A stretch of 64,000 nt of DNA, from assembly GCF_007829835.1 (NCBI RefSeq), contig NZ_VIWP01000010.1, positions 62,001 to 126,000 on the forward strand, written 5' to 3'. The stretch is from Neorhizobium alkalisoli. GTDB lineage: Bacteria > Pseudomonadota > Alphaproteobacteria > Rhizobiales > Rhizobiaceae. A program made the position numbers and the translations under genes. Position 1 is the stretch's first letter. Each line of letters opens with the position of its first letter. Positions 26,868 to 34,390 of this stretch are shown here, one piece after another. A model generated the notes under the pieces. The model was not told where the DNA came from and did not search any database. It was given only the letters and a program-made list of their open reading frames with translations.

Positions 26868-27210
26868 AAGTATCTCCAGGCGCACGAACTCCATCCCCAG
26901 GACGGGGTAGGCAGATCTGCGGGATATACGTGGGTGCGAACGAGAAATGCGATCTCGCGAACAGCCGCTGACCCAGCGGTAACACGCGGAGAGTGGCAGC
27001 TATCATGCGCATATGCAATATGAGTGTTTTAAGGATTGACGGGCGTTGGAAGAAACGCAGCATAGATTGATACGCTTCATCACATGCAAAGGGCGGCACG
27101 GCAGCCCACTCAATTGATGCATTGATGCCTGGGGTGTTAGGCAGTGTCCCCATAAACAGGGTTCATCTCATTGTCTGCGTGTGATTCAATCTCCTTGAAA
27201 GGAGTTTGCC

Positions 27211-27576
27211 ATGCGCCGTCACGAATTGAGCGACGAAGAATGGGCTATCATCGCACCTCTCTTGCCGAACAATAGCCGTGGAATTGAACGCGTCGACGAC
27301 CGCCGGGTGATCAACGGCATCCTGTGGCGTTTCAGGACTGGTTCGTCCTGGCGAGATGTGCCGGAGCGTTATGGTCCACGTACGACGCTTTACAATCGGT
27401 TTTCCCGTTGGCGCAAGGCGGGCGTCTGGGATCGCCTTCTGGACGCCGTTTCAAAGCGTTACGATGGAGACATCGTGATAATCGATAGTTCTTGTGTTCG
27501 CGTTCACCAGCATGGTGCCAACGCTAAAAAGGGGGCTTTGCCGATCCTTGCATGGGACGTTCTCGCGGCGGCCTGA
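27211..27576 (+). CDS. IS5-family transposase, orfA
   Basis: A 121-residue product with AAGGAG upstream. The N-terminal DUF4096-type DNA-binding region reads LSDEEWAIIAPLLP, RVINGILWRFRTGSSWRDVPERYG and LYNRFSRWRKAGVWD. IVIIDSSCVRVHQHGA follows and holds the first catalytic Asp of the DDE triad. The frame ends 24 bases after orfB opens. Frameshifting at A5G5 would fuse it to orfB. Confidence 0.88.
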   Translation: MRRHELSDEEWAIIAPLLPNNSRGIERVDDRRVINGILWRFRTGSSWRDVPERYGPRTTLYNRFSRWRKAGVWDRLLDAVSKRYDGDIVIIDSSCVRVHQHGANAKKGALPILAWDVLAAA

Positions 27577-27983
27577 CGACAAAAATCCATGCTCTTGTCG
27601 ATGCAGATGGATTGCCGGTTCGGCTGGAACTCACCGCCGGCCAAGCCGCCGATGCACCGATGGCTGAGAAGCTGTTGAGCGAACTACAGCCCGGCGCGAC
27701 GATCCTTGCCGACAAGGCATACGACACCGACGCAGTTCGTAACTTTGCCAAGCAACGCAAATGCTGGGCGAACATCCCTACAAAGGCCAATCGAAAGCAG
27801 ACATTCAGCTTCAGCCGCTGGGTCTACCGTCAGCGCAATCTCGTCGAACGGTTCTTCAACCGTATCAAGCAGATGCGGGGCCTCGCGACGCGATACGACC
27901 GACGTGCCGACAACTATCTCGCCGACCTCAAGCTTGCAGCGACCAGGATATGGATTGCCTCAGCTAATGAGGCCGCGTCCTAG
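27552..27983 (+). CDS. IS5-family transposase, orfB
   Basis: A 143-residue C-terminal half of the transposase: GRSRGGLTTKIHALVDADG, then ATILADKAYDTDAVR with the second catalytic Asp, and RQRNLVERFFNRIKQMRGLATRYD with the catalytic Glu. Reading frame -1 from orfA at A5G5 continues into it as KGGFADPCMGRSRGG. All three DDE residues are present across the two frames. Confidence 0.88.
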   Translation: MGRSRGGLTTKIHALVDADGLPVRLELTAGQAADAPMAEKLLSELQPGATILADKAYDTDAVRNFAKQRKCWANIPTKANRKQTFSFSRWVYRQRNLVERFFNRIKQMRGLATRYDRRADNYLADLKLAATRIWIASANEAAS

Positions 27984-28036
27984 TACGTGGATGTTGATGC
28001 ACTGGTGGCCGGCAAGATCTTGCGCGCGACGCTCGA

Positions 28037-28447
28037 CTACGGCTCATCGAAAGCCGTCGCTCTGACAGTCAGCTGTTTCCCGGCCGGGTTCTGTTGGAAT
28101 ATCAGGCCTCCAGCAGCCTTCGAGTGGCCAGGAACATAATCCAACACCGTCTCGACACTCTCCAGCACCAAGGCTTCGTCTTTGATCTCGCCTCGAACTT
28201 TTACCTGCGATGCGGTTGCTCTGGCGATGTTTCTGATTTCGAAAATTACCTGAAAGCCATCGCTCCGCTCTTCAGTCTGCAGAACGATCCCTTCAAGGTC
28301 CGGCGAGGCATCGTGGTCGGCGATCCCGTCCTTTCCGATCCAAACAATCACGGCAAGAACGATGACCGCTGAGATAGCCCCTATTATCCATTCAATCCAG
28401 TGAGGGTCGCTGGTTTCGATGTTTCTGTGGTTGGAAACTTTTGTCAT
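28037..28447 (-). CDS. TIGR02588 family protein
   Basis: A 136-residue membrane-anchored protein: a short cytoplasmic N-terminus, one helix (IIGAISAVIVLAVIVWIG, about 20-37), then a beta-rich outside domain (FQVIFEIRNIARATASQVKV, VETVLDYVPGHSKAAGGLIF). This matches TIGR02588, which is found next to TIGR02587 genes, as here (six bases away). Function unknown. The IS element lies just beyond its 3' end. Confidence 0.8.
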   Translation of the reverse strand: MTKVSNHRNIETSDPHWIEWIIGAISAVIVLAVIVWIGKDGIADHDASPDLEGIVLQTEERSDGFQVIFEIRNIARATASQVKVRGEIKDEALVLESVETVLDYVPGHSKAAGGLIFQQNPAGKQLTVRATAFDEP

Positions 28448-28453
28448 CGCGCC

Positions 28454-29368
28454 TCACAGGATCAGTCGAGCTGCCGCCGCGCCGATGGCGCCCGGGAAGC
28501 TCAGAATGACAACAGTCATCAGGATTTGTGTCGAACCGACGTCGTCGATGCGGTGAAACGTCCATAGGCAATAGCTGCTGATCAAACCGGCGATCAAATA
28601 TCCGGGCAGGGTGAAGCGGACGAAAGCATGCCAGCTTGGAGTGCCCTCCGCGAGGTCATGGCTGCCTTTGAAAGACAATGCGTAGACAAAACCGTGCATC
28701 ACGATCAGCGACGCGGCGATGATGGCGAGGGCGTGCCACGGGGTCATTTTGTACGAAAGCAGAATCATTTCTTCGGTGGGTGCGACGTTGAGGTTGAGGA
28801 ACAGGGCACCGACCGCCATCAAGAACAGCTCACCGGCGTAGCTGGTTTCCCGCTCCTGAACAGGGTTGCCATCGTCGCCGCCACTGTCCTTTTCATTATC
28901 ATCCTCATTGGATTGTCCGCCAAGTTGGCTTCGACCCAGCATGGCACCAATACTCGCGGGAATAGCCTGGAGAGCGATCATTCCGATGATCTCATGTGGT
29001 GATTGGTCGTATTTGATCACACCCATCGCGACCAGGATCGGTGCGCTGGAAACGATACCAAGAGCATAGGCGATGCTTGCGTCCCGGATCGCCTGCCGCC
29101 ATGTCGACGTCTCTTCGAACCCAACCCTGTCGGAAAGGATGATCAGAAGAGGGATGTTAGCCAGAAGCAGTAGAAAGAGACGGCTGCGGTCCATGTAAAC
29201 GCCCAGTTCCCACATCTCCATGGTCATAAGCATGGGCAGAGCGAAGAGAAGGGCGCCTGCAATACCGCGTGCAATCCCTGCGAAGAACTTGCGTTTGTCG
29301 AAATCCCGGCGTGTCGTCGCGATAGTCAATGCCGCGTGCCCTCTATCCGAAAAATTCCCACCAACCAT
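28454..29368 (-). CDS. TIGR02587 family integral membrane protein
   Basis: A 304-residue protein with about seven or eight membrane helices, starting with FFAGIARGIAGALLFALPML. A charged loop (SNEDDNEKDSGGDDG) divides it, and VAPTEEMILLSYKMTPWHAL in the second half is typical of the family. It is translated just ahead of the TIGR02588 protein and probably forms a complex with it. Such pairs are common on rhizobial replicons; no function is established. Confidence 0.8.
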   Translation of the reverse strand: MVGGNFSDRGHAALTIATTRRDFDKRKFFAGIARGIAGALLFALPMLMTMEMWELGVYMDRSRLFLLLLANIPLLIILSDRVGFEETSTWRQAIRDASIAYALGIVSSAPILVAMGVIKYDQSPHEIIGMIALQAIPASIGAMLGRSQLGGQSNEDDNEKDSGGDDGNPVQERETSYAGELFLMAVGALFLNLNVAPTEEMILLSYKMTPWHALAIIAASLIVMHGFVYALSFKGSHDLAEGTPSWHAFVRFTLPGYLIAGLISSYCLWTFHRIDDVGSTQILMTVVILSFPGAIGAAAARLIL

Positions 29369-29521
29369 AAAAAGAGGCTACGCCATTGAGGGCCAGGGCG
29401 CTTGCCGCCGACGGTCGAGTTGGGTTGAGCAGAGCAAGCGCTGCTGAAAAAAGTGCTGTCATGGACATCAGCATCGACATGGCCTTGTTCAACGTTCCTC
29501 TGTGATCCGGTCAACACTCAT

Positions 29522-30304
29522 TCAATTAGCCTCGCTTGGGATTTCCAGCTCGATCATCACGGGCGCGTGGTCGCTCGTACTTGGCCAGCTGCGTGGTGTC
29601 CGTCGGACAGAGGCGGACCTCAGCCAAGGCTTTACGGCAGGCAACAAGAGGAAATGATCGATACGCAGTCCGGCATCGCGTTCGAAGCTGTTTCGCCAGT
29701 ATTTCCAGAACGTGTAGATCCGCTCGTCTGGATGCAGGTGGCGGATGGCGTCCCTCCAGCCTTGTTCAAGCAAATCCGAATAGGCTTTGCGGACTTCCGG
29801 CCGGAAAAGGGCGTCGTCGATCCACCTCTCTGGCTTATAGACGTCCAGCGTCGTTGGCATCACATTGAAGTCGCCCGCCATTATCGCAGGTACCCCTAAA
29901 TCCAGAACCTCGGCGGCATATGCCTGGAGCCGAACAAACCAGCGCCGTTTGTAGTCGAACTTCGGCCCAGGTGCGGGGTTACCGTTTGGCAGGTAAAGGC
30001 ACCCCACCAATATGCCATCGACGGCCGCCTCAATGTATCGACTTTGCTGGTCTTCAGGATCACCGGGAAGGCCACGTCGCGTTTCGACTGGTTCTCGACC
30101 TCTGGCAAGGATAGCAACACCATTCCAAGATTTCTGACCTTGCCAAATAGCCCCGTATCCAGCTTGGGATATTTCTTTCTCCGGAAAGGACGTTGATTTC
30201 AGCTCCTGAAGACAGACCACGTCCGGTCTGTCTTCCTGAAGCCAGCGCAGCTAGATTTCAAGACGACCGTTGATGGCATTAACGTTATAGGTGGCGATTT
30301 TCAC
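29522..30304 (-). pseudogene. xthA: Exonuclease III-like (xthA) gene with a premature stop
   Basis: The frame from GTG 30304 encodes KIATYNVNAINGRLEI, then an amber TAG at 30253-30251, then reads on as LRWLQEDRPDVVCLQELKST through to SDHAPVMIELEIP at 29522. The body has AP-endonuclease signatures: LQELKS (metal-binding Glu), GDFNVMP, and the C-terminal SDHAPV with the catalytic Asp-His. The stop removes the N-terminal strand carrying the conserved Asn, so restart at the internal GTG 30220 should not give an active nuclease. The intact family enzyme would nick DNA at abasic sites. The lesion may be real or a base-call error. Confidence 0.85.
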
Positions 30305-30320
30305 GAAAGAGCACGCCGCC

Positions 30321-30587
30321 TCAGTGTTTGAGCTGGGGCGAAACGTCGTCCGCGGCGAGATCGCCGTTACTCACCGCGTCATATTCGTTCAGCCTCGGTC
30401 GGCCGCCTCTGGTGCCGTACCCAGTCAGTTCGACCATGATACGCTTGGCGTGCTCAACGATCTCGGCCTCGTCCGACAATTTATCGTCGCTCACCTTGAC
30501 CGATACCGCTTCGCCGTCGTCTCCGACGAAATCCACCACCCAGTGGCCGGCGCCCTCATGCAGGATGCGCGTGTGCTTCAAGTTCAT
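30321..30587 (-). CDS. Small hypothetical protein (88 aa)
   Basis: The start at 30587 has GGATGGATG upstream; longer frames overlap the next gene. The sequence MNLKHTRILHEGAGHWVVDF, an acidic VGDDGEAVSVKVSDD segment, a helix AEIVEHAKRIMVEL and a polar tail form a compact alpha/beta protein with no signal or membrane segment. It sits between the exonuclease remnant and the PNPOx-like gene on the same strand. No family recognised. Confidence 0.65.
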   Translation of the reverse strand: MNLKHTRILHEGAGHWVVDFVGDDGEAVSVKVSDDKLSDEAEIVEHAKRIMVELTGYGTRGGRPRLNEYDAVSNGDLAADDVSPQLKH

Positions 30588-30660
30588 AATCATCCATCCG
30601 GTTAAAAATATCGACCGTGTCGAAGGGCTCTGCCGACGTCTGGCGCTCGCGATCGCGCGC

Positions 30661-31110
30661 TCAATGAGCGTTGCGGCTCGCGAGCGGGATGCGCCCATTG
30701 TCTTCGCCATCCCAGTATTGGATTTCGCTGGCCGATACCTTGATCAGAACGATGCCGGGCGTATCGATCCCTTCGGGAAACCAGCGATCCAGATCTTTGA
30801 CCCAGTGAGCCTCGAACTGGGACTTGTCACGGATCAGGCTGGCAGTACCTTGTACCGCCAGGAATACACCTGGTTTGCCGAGCAGGCTCGGCGGCGCGGT
30901 GAAGGTGAGGCCGACGCGGGCGTCTTGCTCGATGTCGCTCACCTTGCGGGTGTTTTCATACGAAAAAAAGTAGCAGTCACCGTCGTATTCGACGTCCCCA
31001 TTATTGCTCATGGGACGTGTGCTGAAAGGACCGGATTCACCACTGGTGCTCAACATGCAGAAATCGATTTTCTGCAGCTGTTTAGACGCTTCTTCCAAGG
31101 TTTTCGACAT
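30661..31110 (-). CDS. Pyridoxamine 5'-phosphate oxidase-like general stress protein
   Basis: A 149-residue flavin- or haem-binding split-barrel protein. The start at 31110 follows GGGAGAG. Motifs: LQKIDFCMLSTSGESGPFSTRPMS (first strands with the phosphate-binding Arg), YFFSYENTRKVSDIEQDARVGLTF, and a C-terminal segment with YWD. This is the general stress protein 26 type, which binds FMN or F420-like cofactors rather than acting in vitamin B6 synthesis. An EcfG-type promoter lies 34 bp upstream, so stress induction is likely. Confidence 0.85.
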   Translation of the reverse strand: MSKTLEEASKQLQKIDFCMLSTSGESGPFSTRPMSNNGDVEYDGDCYFFSYENTRKVSDIEQDARVGLTFTAPPSLLGKPGVFLAVQGTASLIRDKSQFEAHWVKDLDRWFPEGIDTPGIVLIKVSASEIQYWDGEDNGRIPLASRNAH

Positions 31111-31143
31111 GTGGCTCTCCCGGTTACGAGGACGTGCCACTCA

Positions 31144-31168
31144 AACCCGCTGTCGCAGCAATCGTTCC
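31144..31168 (-). promoter_or_regulatory. EcfG-type promoter for the PNPOx-like gene
   Basis: On the minus strand GGAAC (31168-31164), N16, GGTT ending at 31144. The gene starts 34 bp downstream. Confidence 0.7.
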
Positions 31169-31284
31169 GTTGACTTGCTCTGTATGCTCACGCGCGACCT
31201 TTGCTTGCTTAGAGGCAAGACCGCCACGCGGTGGCGGCGTGCAGGTCCGGTCTGTTCCGCATACCCCGGCCGGGTTCATTGAAA

Positions 31285-32151
31285 TCACGCCGCGCCGGCG
31301 TTCGGCGCAGGTTCCTCAGTGGAAATAGCATCAGTCGTTCTTCCTGGTAACTCGGGAGACCCGTCAGCGTGTTCGATGGTAATCTTGACATCCCCAAACT
31401 CAACCTGTCCGAACGGCGATGCGAAGGCGATCTCAGCGGCGTCGCGGCCAACGCCAATCCGAACCAGGCCGTCAAGATTGGCTTGCCGGGTTGCGTCAAA
31501 CAACCACCACCGCCCGTCGAGATAAGCCTCGAATACGGCAAGGAAATCTCTTGGCTCAAGCCCATAGGCGTAACAGGACACAAAACGCGCAGGAATATTG
31601 AGCGCGCGGCAAAATGCTATTCCGATGTGAGAGAAGTCTCGGCAAACACCTGCTCGCTTGATCAGGCTCTCCGTTGCAGTAGTCTGTTCGTTGGAGGAGC
31701 CGCGCTGGTAGTCGATATTGTCATAGATCCAGTTGCAAATCGCAGTGACACCGTTATGGCCTGATGGCCGATCACCGAATTCCTTGACAGCGAAGGGAGC
31801 CAGCCGGTCCGAAGGCACGAACCGCGAGGGTAGGAGGAAGGGCATGATGTCGAGGGGGAGTTGATTAAGCGGCGTTTCCTGGATGCTGTCGGGATCTGCC
31901 CGAAAGACGTCAAGCGTGACCTCCGCTTCATATCGGATGTTCAGCGGGCCACGTTGAGCGTCGATGCTGAAATACCTGTTGCGGATATCTGGCACGGTAT
32001 AGCTGCGGTGCTGATGGTCAGGCGAGATCAGCAGCCGTTCGGTTAGATCATGGTGGCGAGCAAGCCGTGCGACCTCGACGTTAAAGATGAAGACTGTCGG
32101 GCTTTTAACCTCGTAGGACAAGTCGCAGCCAAGCGTGTATCTGATCGTCAT
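31285..32151 (-). CDS. Transglutaminase-like protein lacking the catalytic His
   Basis: A 288-residue protein starting at ATG 32151 behind GGAAGG. Residues 1-100 are the N-terminal beta region common to bacterial transglutaminase-like proteins. The core has the nucleophile Cys170 in RAGVCRDFSH and the Asp219 in WWLFDATR. In relatives the second catalytic residue is the His of a DFHAVFEAYL segment; here position 204 is Leu (DFLAVFEAYL, codon CTT at 31542-31540), one base from CAT. Peptidase or transglutaminase activity is therefore doubtful. A pseudoenzyme role or a base-call error are both possible. It is divergent from the CsbD gene. Confidence 0.85.
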   Translation of the reverse strand: MTIRYTLGCDLSYEVKSPTVFIFNVEVARLARHHDLTERLLISPDHQHRSYTVPDIRNRYFSIDAQRGPLNIRYEAEVTLDVFRADPDSIQETPLNQLPLDIMPFLLPSRFVPSDRLAPFAVKEFGDRPSGHNGVTAICNWIYDNIDYQRGSSNEQTTATESLIKRAGVCRDFSHIGIAFCRALNIPARFVSCYAYGLEPRDFLAVFEAYLDGRWWLFDATRQANLDGLVRIGVGRDAAEIAFASPFGQVEFGDVKITIEHADGSPELPGRTTDAISTEEPAPNAGAA

Positions 32152-32223
32152 CTGTCGCCTTCCTGTCGCAGGTCCCGTCTCGAGCCGGCATAATACGCGA
32201 ATGGCGATTGCGTTCCGGTCGCA

Positions 32224-32248
32224 GGGAACGAAAGGCTCCCGCATCTGT
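32224..32248 (+). promoter_or_regulatory. EcfG-type promoter for the CsbD gene
   Basis: GGAAC (32224-32228), N16, TGTT ending at 32248; the csbD-like start is 46 bp downstream. Confidence 0.75.
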
Positions 32249-32293
32249 TGGACATGTGACGAAGCGATCCCGCTTCGCATGGGAGAATTCATC

Positions 32294-32485
32294 ATGGGTA
32301 GCACAGCAGACAAAGTTTCCGGCAAGGCCAACGAGCTCGCCGGTAAGGCAAAGCAGGGCGTCGGCAAAGCGACCGGTAGCCACGAGACGCAAGCAAAGGG
32401 TGCGGCCCAGGAAGCCAAGGGTGATGCCCAGCAGGCAAAAGGCCACGTCAAGGATGCAGTGAAGAGCGCTGTCGGTAAGTCATAA
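32294..32485 (+). CDS. CsbD family stress protein
   Basis: A 63-residue, strongly hydrophilic helical protein starting MGSTADKVSGKANELAGKAK, with repeated KA/GKA units and no Cys or Trp. This is the CsbD pattern, a family of small proteins highly induced by general stress. GGGAGA precedes the ATG. It has its own EcfG-type promoter and its own strong terminator, so it is monocistronic. Confidence 0.88.
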   Translation: MGSTADKVSGKANELAGKAKQGVGKATGSHETQAKGAAQEAKGDAQQAKGHVKDAVKSAVGKS

Positions 32486-32501
32486 GATTGATTGACACTT
32501 T

Positions 32502-32533
32502 AAAACCCGCCGCAGGTTCGTGGCGGGTTTTTT
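32502..32533 (+). terminator. Intrinsic terminator after csbD-like gene
   Basis: AAAACCCGCC pairs with GGCGGGTTTT around a ten-base loop, and the stem runs into TTTTTT. A classical rho-independent terminator 17 bp after the stop. Confidence 0.9.
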
Positions 32534-32633
32534 ATGGTCTAAAGCTGAGGATATGCGACCGCGTGTGAAGAACTACAGAATGAGCGGGTTGCTCATCTGA
32601 ACGGAAACGTGGTCAGCGAAGCATCTTACAACC

Positions 32634-33128
32634 TCACTCGGCCTTCTGGTTGACGACGGACGTCGCAATGGACGTGAGAGCAATATCGGTTGCCTGTTCT
32701 TCGTCCAGCGTCGTCTGCAGCAGCTTTGCCGCATCCGTCATTCCGAGCTCGAGCGCCCACGTCCTGAGAGTGCCGTAGCGCGACATCTCGTAGTGTTCGA
32801 CAGCCTGGGCTGCAGCAAGAAGGCCGGCGTCGAGGGCAGGCGAGCCTTCGTATTCCTTCATGATCTCGTCGCCCTTATCGGTGATTCCGAGGATAGCGTC
32901 GCAAGTCTTCTTCTCGGGCTTGGCGCCGATGATCTTGAACACTTCCTCCAACCGCTCGACATGAACTTTGGTCTCAGCCAGATGCTTGACGAAGGCGGCT
33001 TTGAGCTCCTTGCTCTTGGCGGCCTTTTCCATTTTCGGGAGGGTGTCGACGATTTTGCCTTCCGCGAAATAGACGGCCCTCAGCGTGTCGTGAAACAGCT
33101 CGTCGAGCTTCTTGATGTCTTTGGCCAT
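32634..33128 (-). CDS. DUF892 ferritin-like protein (YciF-type), copy 1
   Basis: A 164-residue four-helix protein: MAKDIKKLDELFHDTLRAVY, FAEGKIVDTLPKM, a central ETKVHVERLEEVFKIIG helix, and QAVEHYEMSRYGTLRTWALEL. Glu and His residues at the DUF892 metal-site positions are retained. YciE/YciF proteins are stress-induced with unclear function. It is the third gene after an EcfG-type promoter at 34219. A second copy lies at 43048. Confidence 0.88.
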   Translation of the reverse strand: MAKDIKKLDELFHDTLRAVYFAEGKIVDTLPKMEKAAKSKELKAAFVKHLAETKVHVERLEEVFKIIGAKPEKKTCDAILGITDKGDEIMKEYEGSPALDAGLLAAAQAVEHYEMSRYGTLRTWALELGMTDAAKLLQTTLDEEQATDIALTSIATSVVNQKAE

Positions 33129-33218
33129 GATGAGGTTTCCTCCAAATGGCCAGCGTCCGGTGGCCGCGGTATATCGCAAGTAGCCGCGCGTCCTGAGCAG
33201 GACGCGCGGGCAGGTCCC

Positions 33219-33821
33219 TTACAGGCCAGGGCGGCGATAGCGATCGCGTTCCTGTTCGACCTGTTCGGGAGCGTATGGCTCCAGCGTGTCGTCGAACCTG
33301 GTCCAACCCTGCTCGTTATAAGCGACACGCCGCTCGGCAGGGTCGACCCAGTTCGAACGCTTGAGGATTGCCTCGGCCTCTGGCACCAGCGTCTCTTCGA
33401 CCTTGGCAGTCACGAGCGTTCCGCCCCGACGAACGCCTTCGGCATAGACGTGGGCATCATCTTCTGAGACGCCGGAGCTGGTCATGGCACCGATCAGGCC
33501 GCCAGCGGCGCCACCTGCGACGGCCCCGGCGACAGCACCAGCGGCGGTTGCCGCGAGCCAGCCGGCTGCAACGACAGGGCCGACGCCTGGAATGGCCATC
33601 AGACCAAGGCCGGTCAGGAGGCCGCCGGCACCACCGACGACAGCGCCGATGCCAGCACCCTTACCAGCATCTTCACCGGCATTGGATTGCTCGCCGTGAC
33701 GTTTGTCGGCATTGTTCGAGACGAGGCTGATGTCTTTCGACGGGACACCCGCGGATTCAAGCGCACCGACTGCAGTGCTGGCGTCGGTGTAATCGTCGAA
33801 TAGTCCGGTGACGGTTTTCAT
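33219..33821 (-). CDS. General stress protein with YflT-like N-terminus and glycine-zipper region
   Basis: A 200-residue protein. Residues 1-45 (MKTVTGLFDDYTDASTAVGA, then GVPSKDISLVSN) are a YflT/GSP17M-type domain. Residues 65-130 are a Gly/Ala-rich glycine zipper of membrane-inserting type. The C-terminus has a second alpha/beta unit (GVSEDDAHVYAEGVRRGGTL). AAGGAGAG precedes the start. It lies 28 bp downstream of the PepSY-like gene and probably shares its promoter. Confidence 0.85.
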   Translation of the reverse strand: MKTVTGLFDDYTDASTAVGALESAGVPSKDISLVSNNADKRHGEQSNAGEDAGKGAGIGAVVGGAGGLLTGLGLMAIPGVGPVVAAGWLAATAAGAVAGAVAGGAAGGLIGAMTSSGVSEDDAHVYAEGVRRGGTLVTAKVEETLVPEAEAILKRSNWVDPAERRVAYNEQGWTRFDDTLEPYAPEQVEQERDRYRRPGL

Positions 33822-33849
33822 GATCGTACTCTCCTTGAAGGATGTGAAA

Positions 33850-34170
33850 TTACTTGGCGACGACGTTGCCCTGGTAGTCGAGGGCGATCATGACGGGCTT
33901 GCCATCCTTCATGCCGGACGCCATCCAGATGCCCTTGTCATCCTTCTTCAAATCCTTGACCCCGGTAAAACCGGCCTTCTCGATCCGATCCTTGGCCTGG
34001 TTCTCCGTGAAGCTATTGGCGCCTTCAACGGGTGCAGTCGGATTTTTTGTATCGGGCGTCGCCACAGCAGGGGTATTGCCGTCGGCAGTCGGTCCAGGAG
34101 CCGTTGTCTGGGCCAGCGCCGGGAGCGCGGACGCGCCGATGAGCGCCGCGGCGAAGATGATCTTTTTCAT
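33850..34170 (-). CDS. Secreted PepSY-like small protein
   Basis: A 106-residue exported protein. Residues 1-20 form a signal peptide (MKKIIFAAALIGASALPALA). A Pro/Thr-rich linker follows, then a compact domain (FTENQAKDRIEKAGFTGVKD, GIWMASGMKDGKPVMIALDY) with the helix-plus-sheet look of PepSY domains. Such periplasmic domains are thought to bind or inhibit peptidases; the role here is unknown. It is the first gene after an EcfG-type promoter. Confidence 0.78.
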   Translation of the reverse strand: MKKIIFAAALIGASALPALAQTTAPGPTADGNTPAVATPDTKNPTAPVEGANSFTENQAKDRIEKAGFTGVKDLKKDDKGIWMASGMKDGKPVMIALDYQGNVVAK

Positions 34171-34218
34171 TTGGGATTTTCTCCGTTCGGATCCTTATTC
34201 ACAGATCCGTGAGAGCCT

Positions 34219-34243
34219 AACCCGCGTAACCATTAATCGTTCC
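34219..34243 (-). promoter_or_regulatory. EcfG-type promoter for the 34170-32634 operon
   Basis: On the minus strand GGAAC (34243-34239), N16, GGTT ending at 34219; the PepSY-like gene starts 48 bp downstream. Confidence 0.7.
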
Positions 34244-34390
34244 GTCTCCGACCCGGCAATCGCCGGCTGTGTACGATTGGCGACAGAGACACTGCGACTG
34301 GATCAAACGGGTTCGCCATTCGTTATCTGCGATCCGCATCAGTGGCGTTCGGATCAACCGAGGCCAGTTTTCTCAAGGATCTCTATTCGA

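Larger units (their letters stand above)
27141..27983 (+). mobile_element. IS5-family insertion sequence (IS427-like, two overlapping frames)
   Basis: The element has orfA and orfB in -1 relation joined by an A5G5 run at 27526-27535, the arrangement of IS5/IS427-type elements that make transposase by frameshifting. The left end probably begins near GCAGTGTCCCCATAAA at 27141. I cannot find the matching inverted repeat after orfB, so the right end is probably lost and the copy may not move. Confidence 0.75.

Noticed and set aside
31285..32451. Upstream extension of the transglutaminase-like gene to 32451
   Set aside because: The added 100 residues are antisense to the CsbD gene and its promoter; ATG 32151 has a good ribosome site.
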